Source of the DNA: Tetragonia tetragonoides
Taxonomy: Eukaryota > Streptophyta > Magnoliopsida > Caryophyllales > Aizoaceae
Length of the DNA: 64,000 nt
Assembly (NCBI GenBank): GCA_038025085.1
Contig: CM076140.1
Coordinates: 15,768,001-15,832,000, forward strand
Direction of reading: 5' to 3'
Within the stretch, counting starts at the first letter, position 1; each line of letters opens with the position of its first letter. Both the position numbers and the translations under genes were made by a program. Positions 42,338 through 53,770 of the stretch are shown here, piece by piece. Below the pieces are notes generated by a model that did not search any database, was not told where the DNA came from, and was given only the letters and a program-made list of their open reading frames with translations.

Positions 42338-45300
42338 CTACCATCCTGAGTAAGCATACACGACGATAGATGCTTGAAGATCACGATCTACCTTAAAGTG
42401 AGCATGGAAGAATCTCTTTACCTGCCAAAAATATACAGTTCAACTTGAGAAGTTGAAAGTTGAGAATAGAGGAATACCCGTGGAACTGAAGGGGGGTGAG
42501 GAGGTTTGTATTGGACCCTTACCTCTCTAAAAGATTGTGAAATTAGCAAATCCTTGATCTTCCTCTCTTCAGATTCAAATAAGACAATGTGGCTAGGTAA
42601 TGACCAGTTTCTTGCAAATTCTGACACAAAGCTTAGTGGGTCCATCATGAAACGGTTTGATTCATCCGGAGTTCCTCTTTGTTCACTGATGACGAAGATG
42701 AAGATGGCTGTCATAATAAAGATAGAAAAGGTGCAACAGAGAAAAGATATTGTAAAACAGAAATCATTCCCGAAGTTCAGACCTTGGTGTACAATCCAAG
42801 AAGCGCATTGGCAGATCTTTGTGAAGGGCAGAGTAATATGGTGTGGCATGGCAAGGTGTTAGAAAGAGTACACTTCTGACTTCACCATTCTGTGCTTCTT
42901 TTGCTAGATAGTGCATTACATCCTCAGAACCTCTCTGTTAAAAATGATTACTGTGTAAATACCAATCAACAAAGTACAAATGAAATACAAACAGTCTAGC
43001 CAAACAAAACTGTTATCTGGATATCCAACATTATAGTAGACCCCAAAGACACTGTTGTCGAAATGTTATTCTGATCACTTTCACAGTCAAGCTTAAAAGT
43101 CGGCCTAACCTTTCAACCTATCTTGCTCTTCAAGCACTATGAATTAGGAAATAAATAAAGTAGCTGAAGGTCGAGCCCAACTATGAAGTGCATCAGCTGA
43201 TATAAGGTCTTCGACATATAGAATTATAAGGAGACCTGCATCATTTATTTGATCCTATCTTACCATCAGGGATCCTTTGCCTGTTTCTCCGTGGTTCATC
43301 CTCCGGCCACATCCCTCTCATATGTTTACTTTCTCTACTATAATTACTCTATTTCTCTCCGTATTCCTGATAGCAACACCACCAGTGTAAACACGCAGGC
43401 AGGCTCTGCGTGCACGCAGCCCTATACTTGATCTTAGCCTAATTTGTTTAGACTTTTTTTACATTTTCCAGCCTTCTGCACCCCATGGCCACCCAAGAAA
43501 ATTAGGGGTCACAGAAAATAAGAAAACGAAATTTGCGCTAGATGAGGAAAGAAAAGATACAACAACAAAGACAAGGCAACCTTAGAAACAACCCCAAAAG
43601 GTAACAACACCAGCAGCATGCGCTTTTCTTTTTTCAGATAAGAGAAATAATTTTATTTAGGAAGAAGGAAAAGTAAAAAAATAATAGGTAGTCCTCAGAC
43701 AACAGAACTGAACCAAAACCCAACCTTCAAAGCAATTTTGCTGTTATTTACATTTTCCACCCTTTCAGCATGAGCAGCATGTGCTCGAAGGGACGCTAGT
43801 GGCTAGCTAAAATTTTCAACGTAAAGTAACTGATAGGAAGGCTTTCGCCAAATGACCAAAAGGTCTTCCTTATAAACTATTCACAATGTTAGTTGAAGAA
43901 AATACCTGGTGAACCAAACTCATGTAAAGGCCCATTGGGACGTTGGTAGCAAGCAAAAAGAATACAGCTAATCGTAATTTTGAAGGCCATCTGGTATGTA
44001 CGGTTGTATTCCTTTTCCTTTTACCAGTTGGTAAATCTGGGAGACCAATTCACAGGTTTCTCTCCAAGTGGAGAGATCCCAACTGCTCGGGTGCTTGCAC
44101 ATATTTCTTGGGGTGTGGAAAAAGGAAGACATACAAGTGAGATTGCTATAGTTGGATCCATATAAGTACTGCAACAAGCTGCAAAGCAGATATCTCAAGA
44201 ATGCTTCATTAAGGTCGCAAAACTAACTAAAAGACTTACAGAATGGCAAGAGTAATGACCCTTCATCAGAATGAGATGTTCCGGCAATGTTCTGCACATA
44301 GTTCTGAGGCTTAACTTTGGAAAACTGCTTTATTTTGCATGCAGCTGATACTTATGCGTCATAATCTGGAGGTTTTCCTGGCTGTTAACTTCAGGGCCCA
44401 TGGGATTAGTCGGCCAAAGCCCAGGTACCCACATTATCTAAATATATTAACTATTATTTAGAAGAAATAGAAGAAATTGGCTCTAGTAACTTTATTAAGC
44501 AGTAAAAATATTAACTAAATTAACACAAATATAGGGGAAAAGGGCATGGAACCTCGGCAATGCTACAAGAGATATACACAAATATTTAATATCTTTGCTT
44601 ATGCTGTGCAATACTCATAAGGTCCTCATGTAGTCAATGACAATTGGATTGAATTTATGTAGGGCTAGTTAGACTTCATCAATCTCAGCCCATTTCCTCA
44701 TTTAAGTCCGACCAGGAGACGGAGGGTGGGATAAAATACAAGAAATTAAGCAGTACCTACCCAATAGGAACCGCCTCAAGAAAGATGAGCTTCAGTCTAT
44801 CAGGTGCCGTGAACAGCTCAACAAGACCAACATACAGCCATATTATAGCACATGTTGGTCGAACAGCACAGGCTAATGCAGCAGTAGCCAAGGCCCATTT
44901 TCTTGAATATGAAGAAATTTTACCCGAGCTAACTCTCATACAAGGCCAGTAAAACAGGCTGACTACAATAAGAACAGTCTCCAAGCTATTTGATAAAGTT
45001 CTTGTACAACAGAAAAACACAAACCAGTTTGTGAAGTGAGAGAACAGCTATAACTAAGTTAAGGTGTTCAAACAAGATATACCTTTCTCCTTAATTTGGT
45101 GAATACATACGAAGAGCATAAAACGCATTTCAATGTAAAAAACATATGCATACTTAAACTGCATTTGAGAATTATTAAATATTCAAAATAAGGATACTGT
45201 CCACTGTGCAACATGATTGCCAAAAACAACATCAGAGAGCTTGTACAAGTACAAATCACCAATGGCAGCAAAAATGGACTGCACTAAGCGTGGCGCCCTC

Positions 45301-45863
45301 ATCTGAAATAGTTAGAACTAGATATCAACATCGCTGGCTTACCAACAAAATAAAAATGGTAAAGGTAAATAAGCATAACTCACCATAACCCAAGGAGAAT
45401 CAAGATGAAAAAATGCAAGAACTTTATAAAGAAGGGCAAACAAGAGAGGATGCAGGTAGCTTCGAATCCCCTTTTTCCATTCCCATGTAAGATGTCCATA
45501 TCTGCAATTAGACAGCCAAAAATTATCAACAGAATAAGAGAGGATAATTTTTGTGCGATACAAAAAAAACTTGATCTATTTGCTATACCCAAAAACAAGG
45601 CGATGTGCAACCTCCAAGGACTGCCAATGTTCGTCTGGGTTAAAATACGTCTGAACCAATAAAGAATTCAGCAAACGCACAGCCAGACAAAGGTAAAATG
45701 TCTTTCTCCATGATGCACCAAGAGTTGAATTTTTCTTTTCATCTCCCCCCAATGCACCTGGAATATATATTCCCGTTTTGTTGGGTAGCACACTGGCATT
45801 TGGTCTCAGTCTCATAACGCTGCGATTAGGCAAATCAGCATCAGTCACTGAGGCAATATTCAT
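42338..45863 (-). CDS. GPI mannosyltransferase III-like (PIG-B type), 8 exons seen, middle block missing
   Basis: Exons on the minus strand: 45863-45589, 45501-45384, 45302-45198, 45047-44761, 43990-43906, 42934-42783, 42685-42523 and 42421-42338. All have GT-AG borders and the phases fit. The join is 1269 bp (422 aa). Residues 74-81 (FNPDEHWQ), YGHLTWEWKKGIRSYLHPLL, RAPRLVQSIFAAIGDLYLYK and VRPTCAIIWLYV match GT22 mannosyltransferases; MHYLAKEAQ, LTPCHATPYYS, FARNWSLPSHIVLFESEE and FFHAHFKVDRDLQ match the PIG-B C-terminus. PIG-B adds the third mannose to GPI anchors in the ER lumen and is multi-pass. Plant homologues are, from memory, about 540-560 aa. The block with the HKExRF-type motif should lie between exons 4 and 5 but is not found in the 770 bp intron. 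The start ATG at 45863 was chosen because an in-frame stop lies upstream with no earlier ATG. Confidence 0.85.
44350..44450 (+). mobile_element. SINE-like 3' fragment (PIG-B intron 4)
   Basis: GGAGGTTTTCCTGGCTGTTA, ACTTCAGGGCCCATGGGATT and the end ACATTATCTAAAT match the 3' half of the copy at 32686-32835. The tRNA-like head is missing. It sits in the intron where the conserved PIG-B exons would be expected. Confidence 0.6.
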
Positions 45864-45928
45864 ACATTTTGACTTGAAAACTAAAGATGAGATCACTTCT
45901 CTTTCTTAATCAATCAGCTGTAGCTCAG

Positions 45929-46428
45929 CTATATACCAGTCCTTCACCTTTAATGAGAACCTTTAGATGAGGATCCCAAAACCCTGAAATTACCAAAGAA
46001 TAGGAAAGAATGCAAATCATGGGAAGCAGAGAAAAACTAAACTTCTATTGAGTACAATCTATCATAACTTCCTCTCATATTTGGTCAGAAGTCAGAATAC
46101 TCAATACACATTCCAATTCACATGCAATCCTTGTTTCACGACAGATTAAACACATTTTCTGACTTAAAGCCTGTCATCTTTTCCTTCCAGTTCTAATCTA
46201 GGGTTGCAATACCTTCTGAAAAAGAAATGCTAGCAATCGATTTCGACAGAGGTCTGCAACAAGGTGCCCTGCTGCTACATATACCAATCCTTTACCTCTA
46301 ATGAATCAAGACCCTTTCAAGATAAGGATCCCAAATCCCTGAATTTTACCAAAGAATAGGCAAGAATGCAAACCATGGAAAGCATACCAAAACTAAACTT
46401 CTATAGAGTGCAATTTACTACAATTTGC
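45929..46428. repeat. Duplicated 150-bp block upstream of PIG-B
   Basis: 45929-46070 and 46274-46428 share the order ATATACCAGTCC, GGATCCCAAA, TACCAAAGAATAGG, AAGAATGCAAA and AACTAAACTTCTAT. The near copy abuts the first coding exon, so the block may include 5' UTR or promoter sequence. Confidence 0.75.
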
Positions 46429-46476
46429 ACTAATAAGACTTTACATAAAAATTATACTGAGATGGCATCTTCATTC

Positions 46477-46672
46477 TTCAGTCCCTACACGGAAGCAAGC
46501 AAGCAGCTGAGCAAGCTGTGAAATACGCCACAAGCACGCCAGCCTAATGCATCTTTACAGCTAGGACGCCATCCTCGATAGCGTCTTTGCTGTAAAGATA
46601 CCAATTAGGCTGGCGTCTTTGTGGCGAATTATGCAGTTCGCTCAGCTAGTTTACTTCTGTATAGGGACTGAA
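46477..46672. mobile_element. Fold-back MITE-like element, 196 bp
   Basis: TTCAGTCCCTACACGGAAG on the left is mirrored by TTCAGTCCCTATACAGAAG on the other strand, and the arms continue pairing (CGCCACAAGCACGCCAGCC with its complement) almost to the centre. No target-site duplication was found. GATGGCATCTT and GATGGCGTCTT lie just outside the two ends. A transcript would fold into a long hairpin. Confidence 0.75.
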
Positions 46673-48200
46673 AACGCAATCCTGGATGGCGTCTTAAGTT
46701 CGAAGTCATCTCGGATGGCAGCTTTTATATGAACTCCAGTGCACTAACAACAACATGCCTCCTGTTCCACAATCCACCAGTATACACATATACCAAACCA
46801 AACTTCAAAATTAAGTTTTACAAACCACCGCGGCCACCACCCAACTCCAGCTAAACCAAGTTCCACAAGCCACAAACCAACTTCAATTACGTTAGAAAAA
46901 ATGAGAAACCACGCTTCAACCAACTTCACAGGCTTCTCAACCACGAATCCCAAATATGATATGTGTTTAAGACAACCATAATAGATGAAAATTTCACCAT
47001 AAATAGACTTATATTGAAAATCTCAAGTTATATACACAAAAAGGTTCAGACTAAGCTAAAAAATCTACACAAAATTTATGTTATAGGCCTCTTTGCTCTA
47101 CCCGTGACATCTGATAGGATAATTGGACCCTCATAAAGCCAGATCAGGGATAAGCTTGAAAATCTTCTCATAGTTGAGCATACTTGGTCGAAGAATAAAA
47201 ATTGGGCCACAAATGACCCATGTAACAGACTACACTCCCTACACACTGCATCTCTGCAAGCATGTGAGAACAAGCACCTTATAAATCTGCGCCATTTGGC
47301 TCAAGGTTAACTGTATGCCCCCCCCCCCTCTCTTATGTCTAAGATTACCGTTTCTAGTTTGAACTTTGAACTTGGAATAAATTGCGTTCGGGTTCAAACT
47401 TCACATACAGACACAATACGATAAGCGGCCTTTTCATGCTTCTTTTTACAAGAATCACTGCACTCATGACCCTCACAGCCTCGATTTCCCCAATCACGCC
47501 TTTGCACGTACGAAAGAAAGATAGTTGCACAAAATCTGGATTGGTAGGAAGTACCCATCATGATGTATGGACCTTTGGGGTATAAGAATAATCGCTAGTT
47601 ATTCACGTGCATTTAAGTTTATTCTCTCCATTTTGTTGAAATGCTTGTCAAAGTTCTTTTTCTGGTGTTGTTCTCTGCTCCAACCAAACAATGTCATCAA
47701 GTATGCGTCTTTGAATTGGCAATTGGGTGTTCAAGTTGGATGCTAGATGCCACAAGGTGTGCATATGGCTACTTCCATCCACTTCCAACTTGAGTACTGC
47801 CTTTCATTAATCCCAGATGTTGATTTGAAATAACACAAAGGGTTGAGTAACAAAGTGTTTGATCCAACACATGAACCAAGACCAGCTGTCGGCATTGTCT
47901 CCTCAATGATGGCAAAAGCGAGAGGAAACAACTAGTTATTAGCAGATGGATTCAATGTTTAGAGTAATAAGTATAGTCCCTTTGGACTTGCCATATAATT
48001 GTATCCTGTCAATGGTAAAGGGATGACAATGCTTGAACCCTTCAATGGAAGGTTAAAATGCCTAGAACACTTGCTAAAATGTCTAGAACACACACACACC
48101 CCACACACACACACAGTACTCATACACTGAAAGGTGTGGTGCTCATGACTAGCGGCAGCTATGGAGCACCAACTATCACAATGGTTCTCGGGTTCCTTAT
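46673..48200. other. Intergenic, poly(C) tract, no supported gene
   Basis: A C-run lies at about 47317-47329 and a CA-rich stretch at 48090-48115. The frames (46744-46953, 47076-47273, 47382-47585, 47743-47931) have no recognisable domains. Confidence 0.5.
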
Positions 48201-48210
48201 AGGATTTCTC

Positions 48211-49502
48211 TCAATCTCCAAACACATCCGCAACCGCCTTTTTCTTTGCCATCCATGCTCTCTTATAAGTGATTGTGAATCCAAAGCGTTCTTTCATGAA
48301 CTGAACAATAGCACGTACTTTTAGAGATCGATCTTTACGCACAAGTTCCCTTATTTCTCTACTTATAAACTCAGAAGTTAGGTGAGAATGGTCTGTGGAT
48401 CCAATGTCGCCAACACATGTTGCAGAATGTGGGCCAGCATATCTGACAATGGTGAACGTATCAAAATGTATATTCTTTTTTGACCCTCGAAGTCTCCAAG
48501 GGCAGTTGCACTTACTTTTCCTCTTGCACTCGACTGCCCATGTATCGTTACGAGATTCAACAACGCGGAAGATGTGATTCCTTTTAATTGAATACATGTG
48601 AACCATATCTTTCAACTGCTTCTTGTTGTCAAAGTCATGGCCTACGCAAAATTCACCCTCTGGTGTGAAGGTGTTGTTGGTTGACCAAGTCCTCCATGAA
48701 TCAGACAACTCCGGTGGAATGTCACTCAATCGTGTAAAATAAGGAGTCGGTGCGGTACGGCTCACAATGTCTTCATCTAGATGATCGGCATCTTTTTCAC
48801 CTTCTTCAAATTCGTTGTGATTGTCTAGTATGGTGGCAGGACTGTTGAATATGCTTCATTCCCCTCATTCACCAAGTTCATTGATGGTGTATTATTGTCC
48901 AAACCACCATGATGTTTGGGTTCTTGAATAGTAGTAGAAGAGACAGAACCACCACCGATGTCATGATGTCTTTGCATAGGATCATTAGGGGACCCGGGTT
49001 GATAATGATGAAGAGAGATCAATTCTTCTGTGTCATCAAATGCAGCACTAGATTCAGTTTCTTTAGATTGTGTTTCTTGTGGGTATGACAGCATAGGATC
49101 CATGGTTGGAATTGACGGCATGCTCGACCCAGGTTGTGTGGTTTGTTGTGTATGATCACTACTTGGCACTGATGACTCCACTTGAATTTGATCCAGATAA
49201 ATCTCCATAGATGGGGCTGATATTTGTGCTACTACCGTCCACAAGGCGAGTAAGGATTCATCGTCATCAAGTGGCAAGGCTATATACGATCCAGGTATTG
49301 GATATTTCATTAAAACTTTCAAATGAATAACCCTTCGATCAAAACCAGTCACTTGATACAACTTGTTCACAATATCAGCAAATGTTGAACAACGGTTGAT
49401 AACAACCACACGCCTGTGACCACCTGAGTAACGTACCCCTCCCGGATCCTCCACAACCTCCCCTCCCCAATGATATATCAAAGGGAAGTTCGCATTCTCC
49501 AT
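48211..49502 (-). pseudogene. MULE (MuDR-type) transposase N-terminal fragment
   Basis: On the minus strand the frame from 49502 starts MENANFPLIYHWGGEVVEDP, a MuDR-type N-terminal domain, followed by a Ser/Thr/Gln-rich linker. It ends in a stop near 48828, but the neighbouring frame continues with LDNHNEFEEGEKDADHLDED and then the MuDR DNA-binding domain (48765-48211). That domain has FCVGHDFDNKKQLKDMVHMY, AVECKRKSKCNCPWRLRGSK and an FISREIRELVRKD helix, ending at VFGD. The catalytic MULE DDE domain and SWIM zinc finger do not follow, so the copy is 3' truncated as well as frameshifted. Codon use is more gene-like than the surroundings. Terminal inverted repeats were not found. Confidence 0.8.
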
Positions 49503-50857
49503 TTTCTAAAAACACCACAACATAAAACATTATGACTACACATTGTACTATATGGTTAAGCCTTGTCATTTTGCTTGTGGAATCATTGAGTAAATAAACC
49601 ATTTGGCTAAAAAATTCTGAGCTTTACATACTCAACTACAGGGATAGTATAATCCAAAATATCCTTGGCATCTTAGTCCAAACAAAAAATAATACATTTA
49701 TACTAATCTATGATTGGACTCTTCATTTCAACAAGTATCCATGTCGGATACATGGACACCAGTATACAATGTGAAACTTGGATATTCATTAGCAATGAAA
49801 CAAGACAAAAATCTTAAAATGGGCGAGTCCAAATATCCAATCCTCGGATTTTCACCCAAATCCGATCCTCAGATTCCCGAGTCTGAGAAACATACATACT
49901 AATAACTATGAGTTGGACTCTAGCTAGTTAAATATTATGAATTTTGAAGAGAAACAAACAGACAAGGTGATAGGCGACGAGGCTACCCCTCTTCCTTAGC
50001 CTTGTACTCAGTTTAAGTGTGGTGCATTTGGAGATGATGCCCATTTTAAAATCAATGAATTCAGATACACACGGAAATTTCAGGGTTTCAAATTCGTAAA
50101 CAGCTGGCACTTTCTTGCTTGCTAAAGTTATCAGTAGGGTTATTATCCTATCAGGGTAGTTGCACAAATCCACCCTAGAGCTACCTTACTTGCAGAGAAT
50201 TCGATAGAGCGTAAACCTGATTTATGCAAAGATCTTGGCATTGATTAAGATTTTAAAAATGATTAATATTTGCAGTTAGAGGTTTGCAGTTAGCTCAACA
50301 TCAACTCAATGTTTACAGTGACAGTGATCTACTGATATTTCCCAAGGAAATGTGCATATTGAATTACCATGCCTACATTTAAAGATGTAATCTTGGTTGC
50401 AACTAACACTATTCAATTCAATTTCTAACAAAATATAGTTTGAAATCAATTTTGATATCAACATCAATGGAAAAATAGAAATAAAAAACTGGAATAGCAA
50501 AAACCTAACCTGGCGGTTGTGGACCGAATAGCAGGTGGTGGTGGTGTGGAGTGCGTGTGTGTGGAGGAGAGAGAGGCGGGTGGGCGGGTGGATGGGGCGC
50601 TGGTTGTCCGGCGATTTGGGGGCGTGGGGTTTGGGCTGCTCCCGATCAACGGCGGTGCCTCGGTGGGGTGGTGTGGTGTTGGTATGGTCGTGGTGGGCGT
50701 AGCATCTGGTGTGAGATTGTTAGTGAGGGAGAGGAGAGAGATTATTTTGAGCAGCAGAGCAGGGGATAACGGGTTGTTGTGTTGGAGTAGAGATATTAGG
50801 GGTAAGGTAGTAATTTTTGGGGTACTGGGGGAATACGGGAGGAAAGGGTACCGTAGG
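49503..50857. other. Intergenic; G-rich stretch 50519-50850
   Basis: 49503-50500 is AT-rich without domains. 50519-50720 is strongly G-rich (GTGGTGGTG, GGCGGGTGGGCGGGTGG). Read on the minus strand it is a Pro/Ser/Thr-rich frame (MIGSSPNPTPPNRRTTS...), which could be the leader of the MULE or a lost gene's first exon; no splice link to the MULE start was established. Confidence 0.4.
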
Positions 50858-51368
50858 AGGAGTGTTCATGGTAGGTTAACCCAGCCGAATTGTTGATTCG
50901 ATTCGGCAATTTTGTGAAATGTAACCGAAAAAACAGGTTATTCGGTATTTTGGTTAGGTTATATGGTTAACCAAAAACCGTTTCTTATATGATTTTTTGA
51001 TATAATTTGCTACATATTTAGAAAAAGAGAAGCTAAATTTACGATTTACATTCCATAAAACATAGTCAAAATAATAAAGATATATAGTAAGAATTATTTT
51101 TTTAGCTATTAAAGGTTATATACCAACTTTATTTTTAAATATTGAATAAAAATCTAATAAAAAATTCTTTAAATATCATTTATTGGTTTTTCGGTTAACC
51201 GAAATTCCCAAAATCGTGAACCAAAACCGAACCGAGAAACTGAAAAATATTCGGTTTGGTTAACCGAACCGTTTTAAACGAAAAAATAGGTTCGGTTAAC
51301 TGAATTTGCGGTGCGATTTTTTCGTTTTACGGTTCGATTTTTCGGTTACGGTTTTTTTGGACACCCCT
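50858..51368. mobile_element. Possible non-autonomous hAT-like element, about 510 bp
   Basis: The left end AGGAGTGTTCATGG and right end (other strand) AGGGGTGTCCAAAAAAACC are imperfect inverted ends of the AGGGGTGT type seen in plant hAT derivatives. The interior is AT-rich with many TTCGGTTAACC-type words in both orientations. No 8 bp target-site duplication was matched. Confidence 0.5.
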
Positions 51369-53234
51369 ACGCAGATGCATCCAAACAGAAAAACAAATGA
51401 AATGAGTCTAGGGGAAAACCGGACCCGACAGGAAAGGTCGGATATCTTACTTGCTCGACATCCGCAAATGTTTCAATTATCATTATTCGGAATCTCTCCG
51501 ATCCGATTTGGTTTGACCCGATACCCGATTGCATCATTAAGTTTACCAGAACACGATAATATCTCACCTAAGGAGATTCGAAATCAAAATAAACACGAAT
51601 CAAAACTACTCGAAAGCTTAATATATTCGATCAACTCATAATGAGTCAATATCCAAAATGATTCAAAAAGAATTAAATAACATACATGTATTAATTGTTT
51701 TTCCATAAAATTTAAAAATCTCATATTGCCTTAAACACTATGTGCTTTGAAATATGGATAAAACTTGAAATGACATGATCCGTAACCGAACTGATTCAAA
51801 TCCAATGTAACCAAAATCCGAATTAATCCGACCTGAGTTGATCTATAATTCAACATCAGTCCAAACCCAATTCAGCATGATCCAAGTACTCCTATAACCC
51901 GAATAACACAATTCTATACTCAAAACGAAGATGACCTGACTTGATTCGCCCGATTGTCACCTGTATATATTAGTAAAAGGAGGGAGCTCATTTGGTAGAG
52001 CTCAACACCTCCATAGTAGTGAGGGGGTACATAACTCATTTCCCTCTATTTTATCATTGAAGGTGGTATGCTATTATGTTGTTCTTATGAGTCAAAGTGT
52101 TACCCCTCACTCATGAAAATAGATTTAAGAGTTCGGTTTCCTTATCTATTATCTTTTTTTTAAAATATACAATACAATTTCTCCGAAATGCCACAAAATT
52201 GTAAACAGTGGACTCATCCCAAAGAAATCTTAACTATCTTAAGAACCACATTCTAATAGGGCCCACAATACAACTCAATGTACATGTATTTAGTGGATTG
52301 GTCACAACGAAGTTTTAACTATCCATTTAAATTTTCATTGGTGTGATTATATAGCAGGCATAAGTTCACATTTTATTGTCTTACAAATTATCATCTTTTT
52401 AAGATAGCTCATTCAATAGCTTGTTGAACATGTTTGAGAAATTTCCCGACCCGTATTTGACCCGATCGTAATTGACCCGACCCGCCTAACCCATTTACCA
52501 GGTCTACTATTCAGTGAGATGCCCAAACATGAAACGACTAACAACTCAAGTACGTAGCATGTTTCTTTGTTGCTTGAGTGACCTCCTCTGATTTTCTGAA
52601 AATCATACTTCCCAAGAAATTTTAATTCCAAATTGGCTCTTAAGTTGTATATTTGTTTTTATGGATACTTAAATACAACCACGCAACCGTTGGCCAAGAA
52701 ACAAAACTAATAACCCAAGTACCCAACATAGCTCTTGGAGAGGCCTTGGGTTGATTCATTAGTCATTACTGTGGTATGAGGACCAGACAAAACAGTAGTT
52801 TACAACTTTGCAGTTTGCTGAACATGATTGCCGGATTGCTGACCCATCTTAACCAATATGCGAGTAGCATTGATTATACACAACCCTGCTCCACCAAAAA
52901 TCCACATGGTTTTTTCTCCCTTTCAGTTGCTTCACATTTTCATTTCTGTCAAAAACTTAAAAAAACCAAAAAACAAAGTTTGCTACTTTGCTGCCTGCTG
53001 TCCTTTGAACAGGTACTCTCCATTATTTATTTTTAATTTAATTTTATCACTCAATCATGCTAATCAGTTACCCAACACCTCGATATATCTCCCTTGATTA
53101 CGACCCTGAAGTCGTTTATTATTAACGACGTCGTAGTTGCATTAAATGCTAGCAAATCACCATTACAACTGTGTTCTTGAACGAATGATTCTTTCATTCA
53201 TTTTTTGCACTAGTCATTTCACCCTTTCTTCTTG
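51369..53234. other. Intergenic with GACCCGA-rich relics and a SINE-like A box
   Basis: GACCCGA/CCGATCCG words at 51480-51960 and 52440-52500 look like relics of hAT-type repeats similar to 12841-13722. At about 51980 GAGCTCATTTGGTAGAGC fits a tRNA A box, with a poor B box about 40 bp on (TACATAACTCATTTCCC), suggesting an Au-like SINE relic at about 51975-52090. No gene is seen. Confidence 0.45.
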
Positions 53235-53770
53235 TATAAATGATACACCTTTCTAAATAAATAATCGCACGAGGTTACTGACAACTATTAATCCTCTGTG
53301 TAAGGGTTTTTTACCCTTTTTAAATTCCATCTCAAAAATCCCTTTTTTTTGGTGTCAACTTTCTGTGATTTTCTCTTTCTGGGGCTCTTTGAGTGGTTAT
53401 GTAATGGAATTGCAAAAACGTGAAACTTGAGGGTTGCAATTAATCACCTCTGAGAAACCCCAGAAAAGTAGCTGAACCTAACAGTTTTTAGCTCGTGGAA
53501 TTTTGACCAATTGGTTGAGTTTGTTGTGAGTTATTGAACCCAAGTTGGAATTTTTCTGGTTATTTGTAACAGTTTTTGGGTTTTAATCTCTCAATTGTTG
53601 GTCAAATTGGGTATCAATTATATTTATGATTACAGGTTGAGTTTGTTACTTTTTTGGAGAATATAGTGTGGTGGGTTGTCAATTTTTTGAGGAATTTGTG
53701 CTGCTAAGTGTCAGAATTTTAGTGGGTATCAGCTTTGTTTGTGTATGATGCTTTAGAAGTTGAAGTTGAA
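53235..53770 (+). promoter_or_regulatory. Probable promoter and 5' UTR of the sterol glucosyltransferase gene
   Basis: TATAAAT at 53235-53241 is a fair TATA box. The likely leader contains two upstream ORFs: ATG at 53403 (8 codons, MELQKRET) and the very short MML-stop at 53745-53756, 14 bases before the main ATG. A GACGTC palindrome (ACGT core) lies upstream at about 53126. Confidence 0.5.

Noticed and set aside
45576..45896. Longer PIG-B first frame beginning upstream of 45863
   Set aside because: The codon at 45896 is GTG, and an in-frame stop lies just upstream; the first ATG is at 45863.
50519..50896. 125-codon Gly/Val-rich plus-strand frame
   Set aside because: G-rich low-complexity sequence explains it; no domain or splice context.
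53735..53770. Longer start for the sterol glucosyltransferase frame
   Set aside because: The codon at 53735 is TTG; the first in-frame ATG is at 53771.
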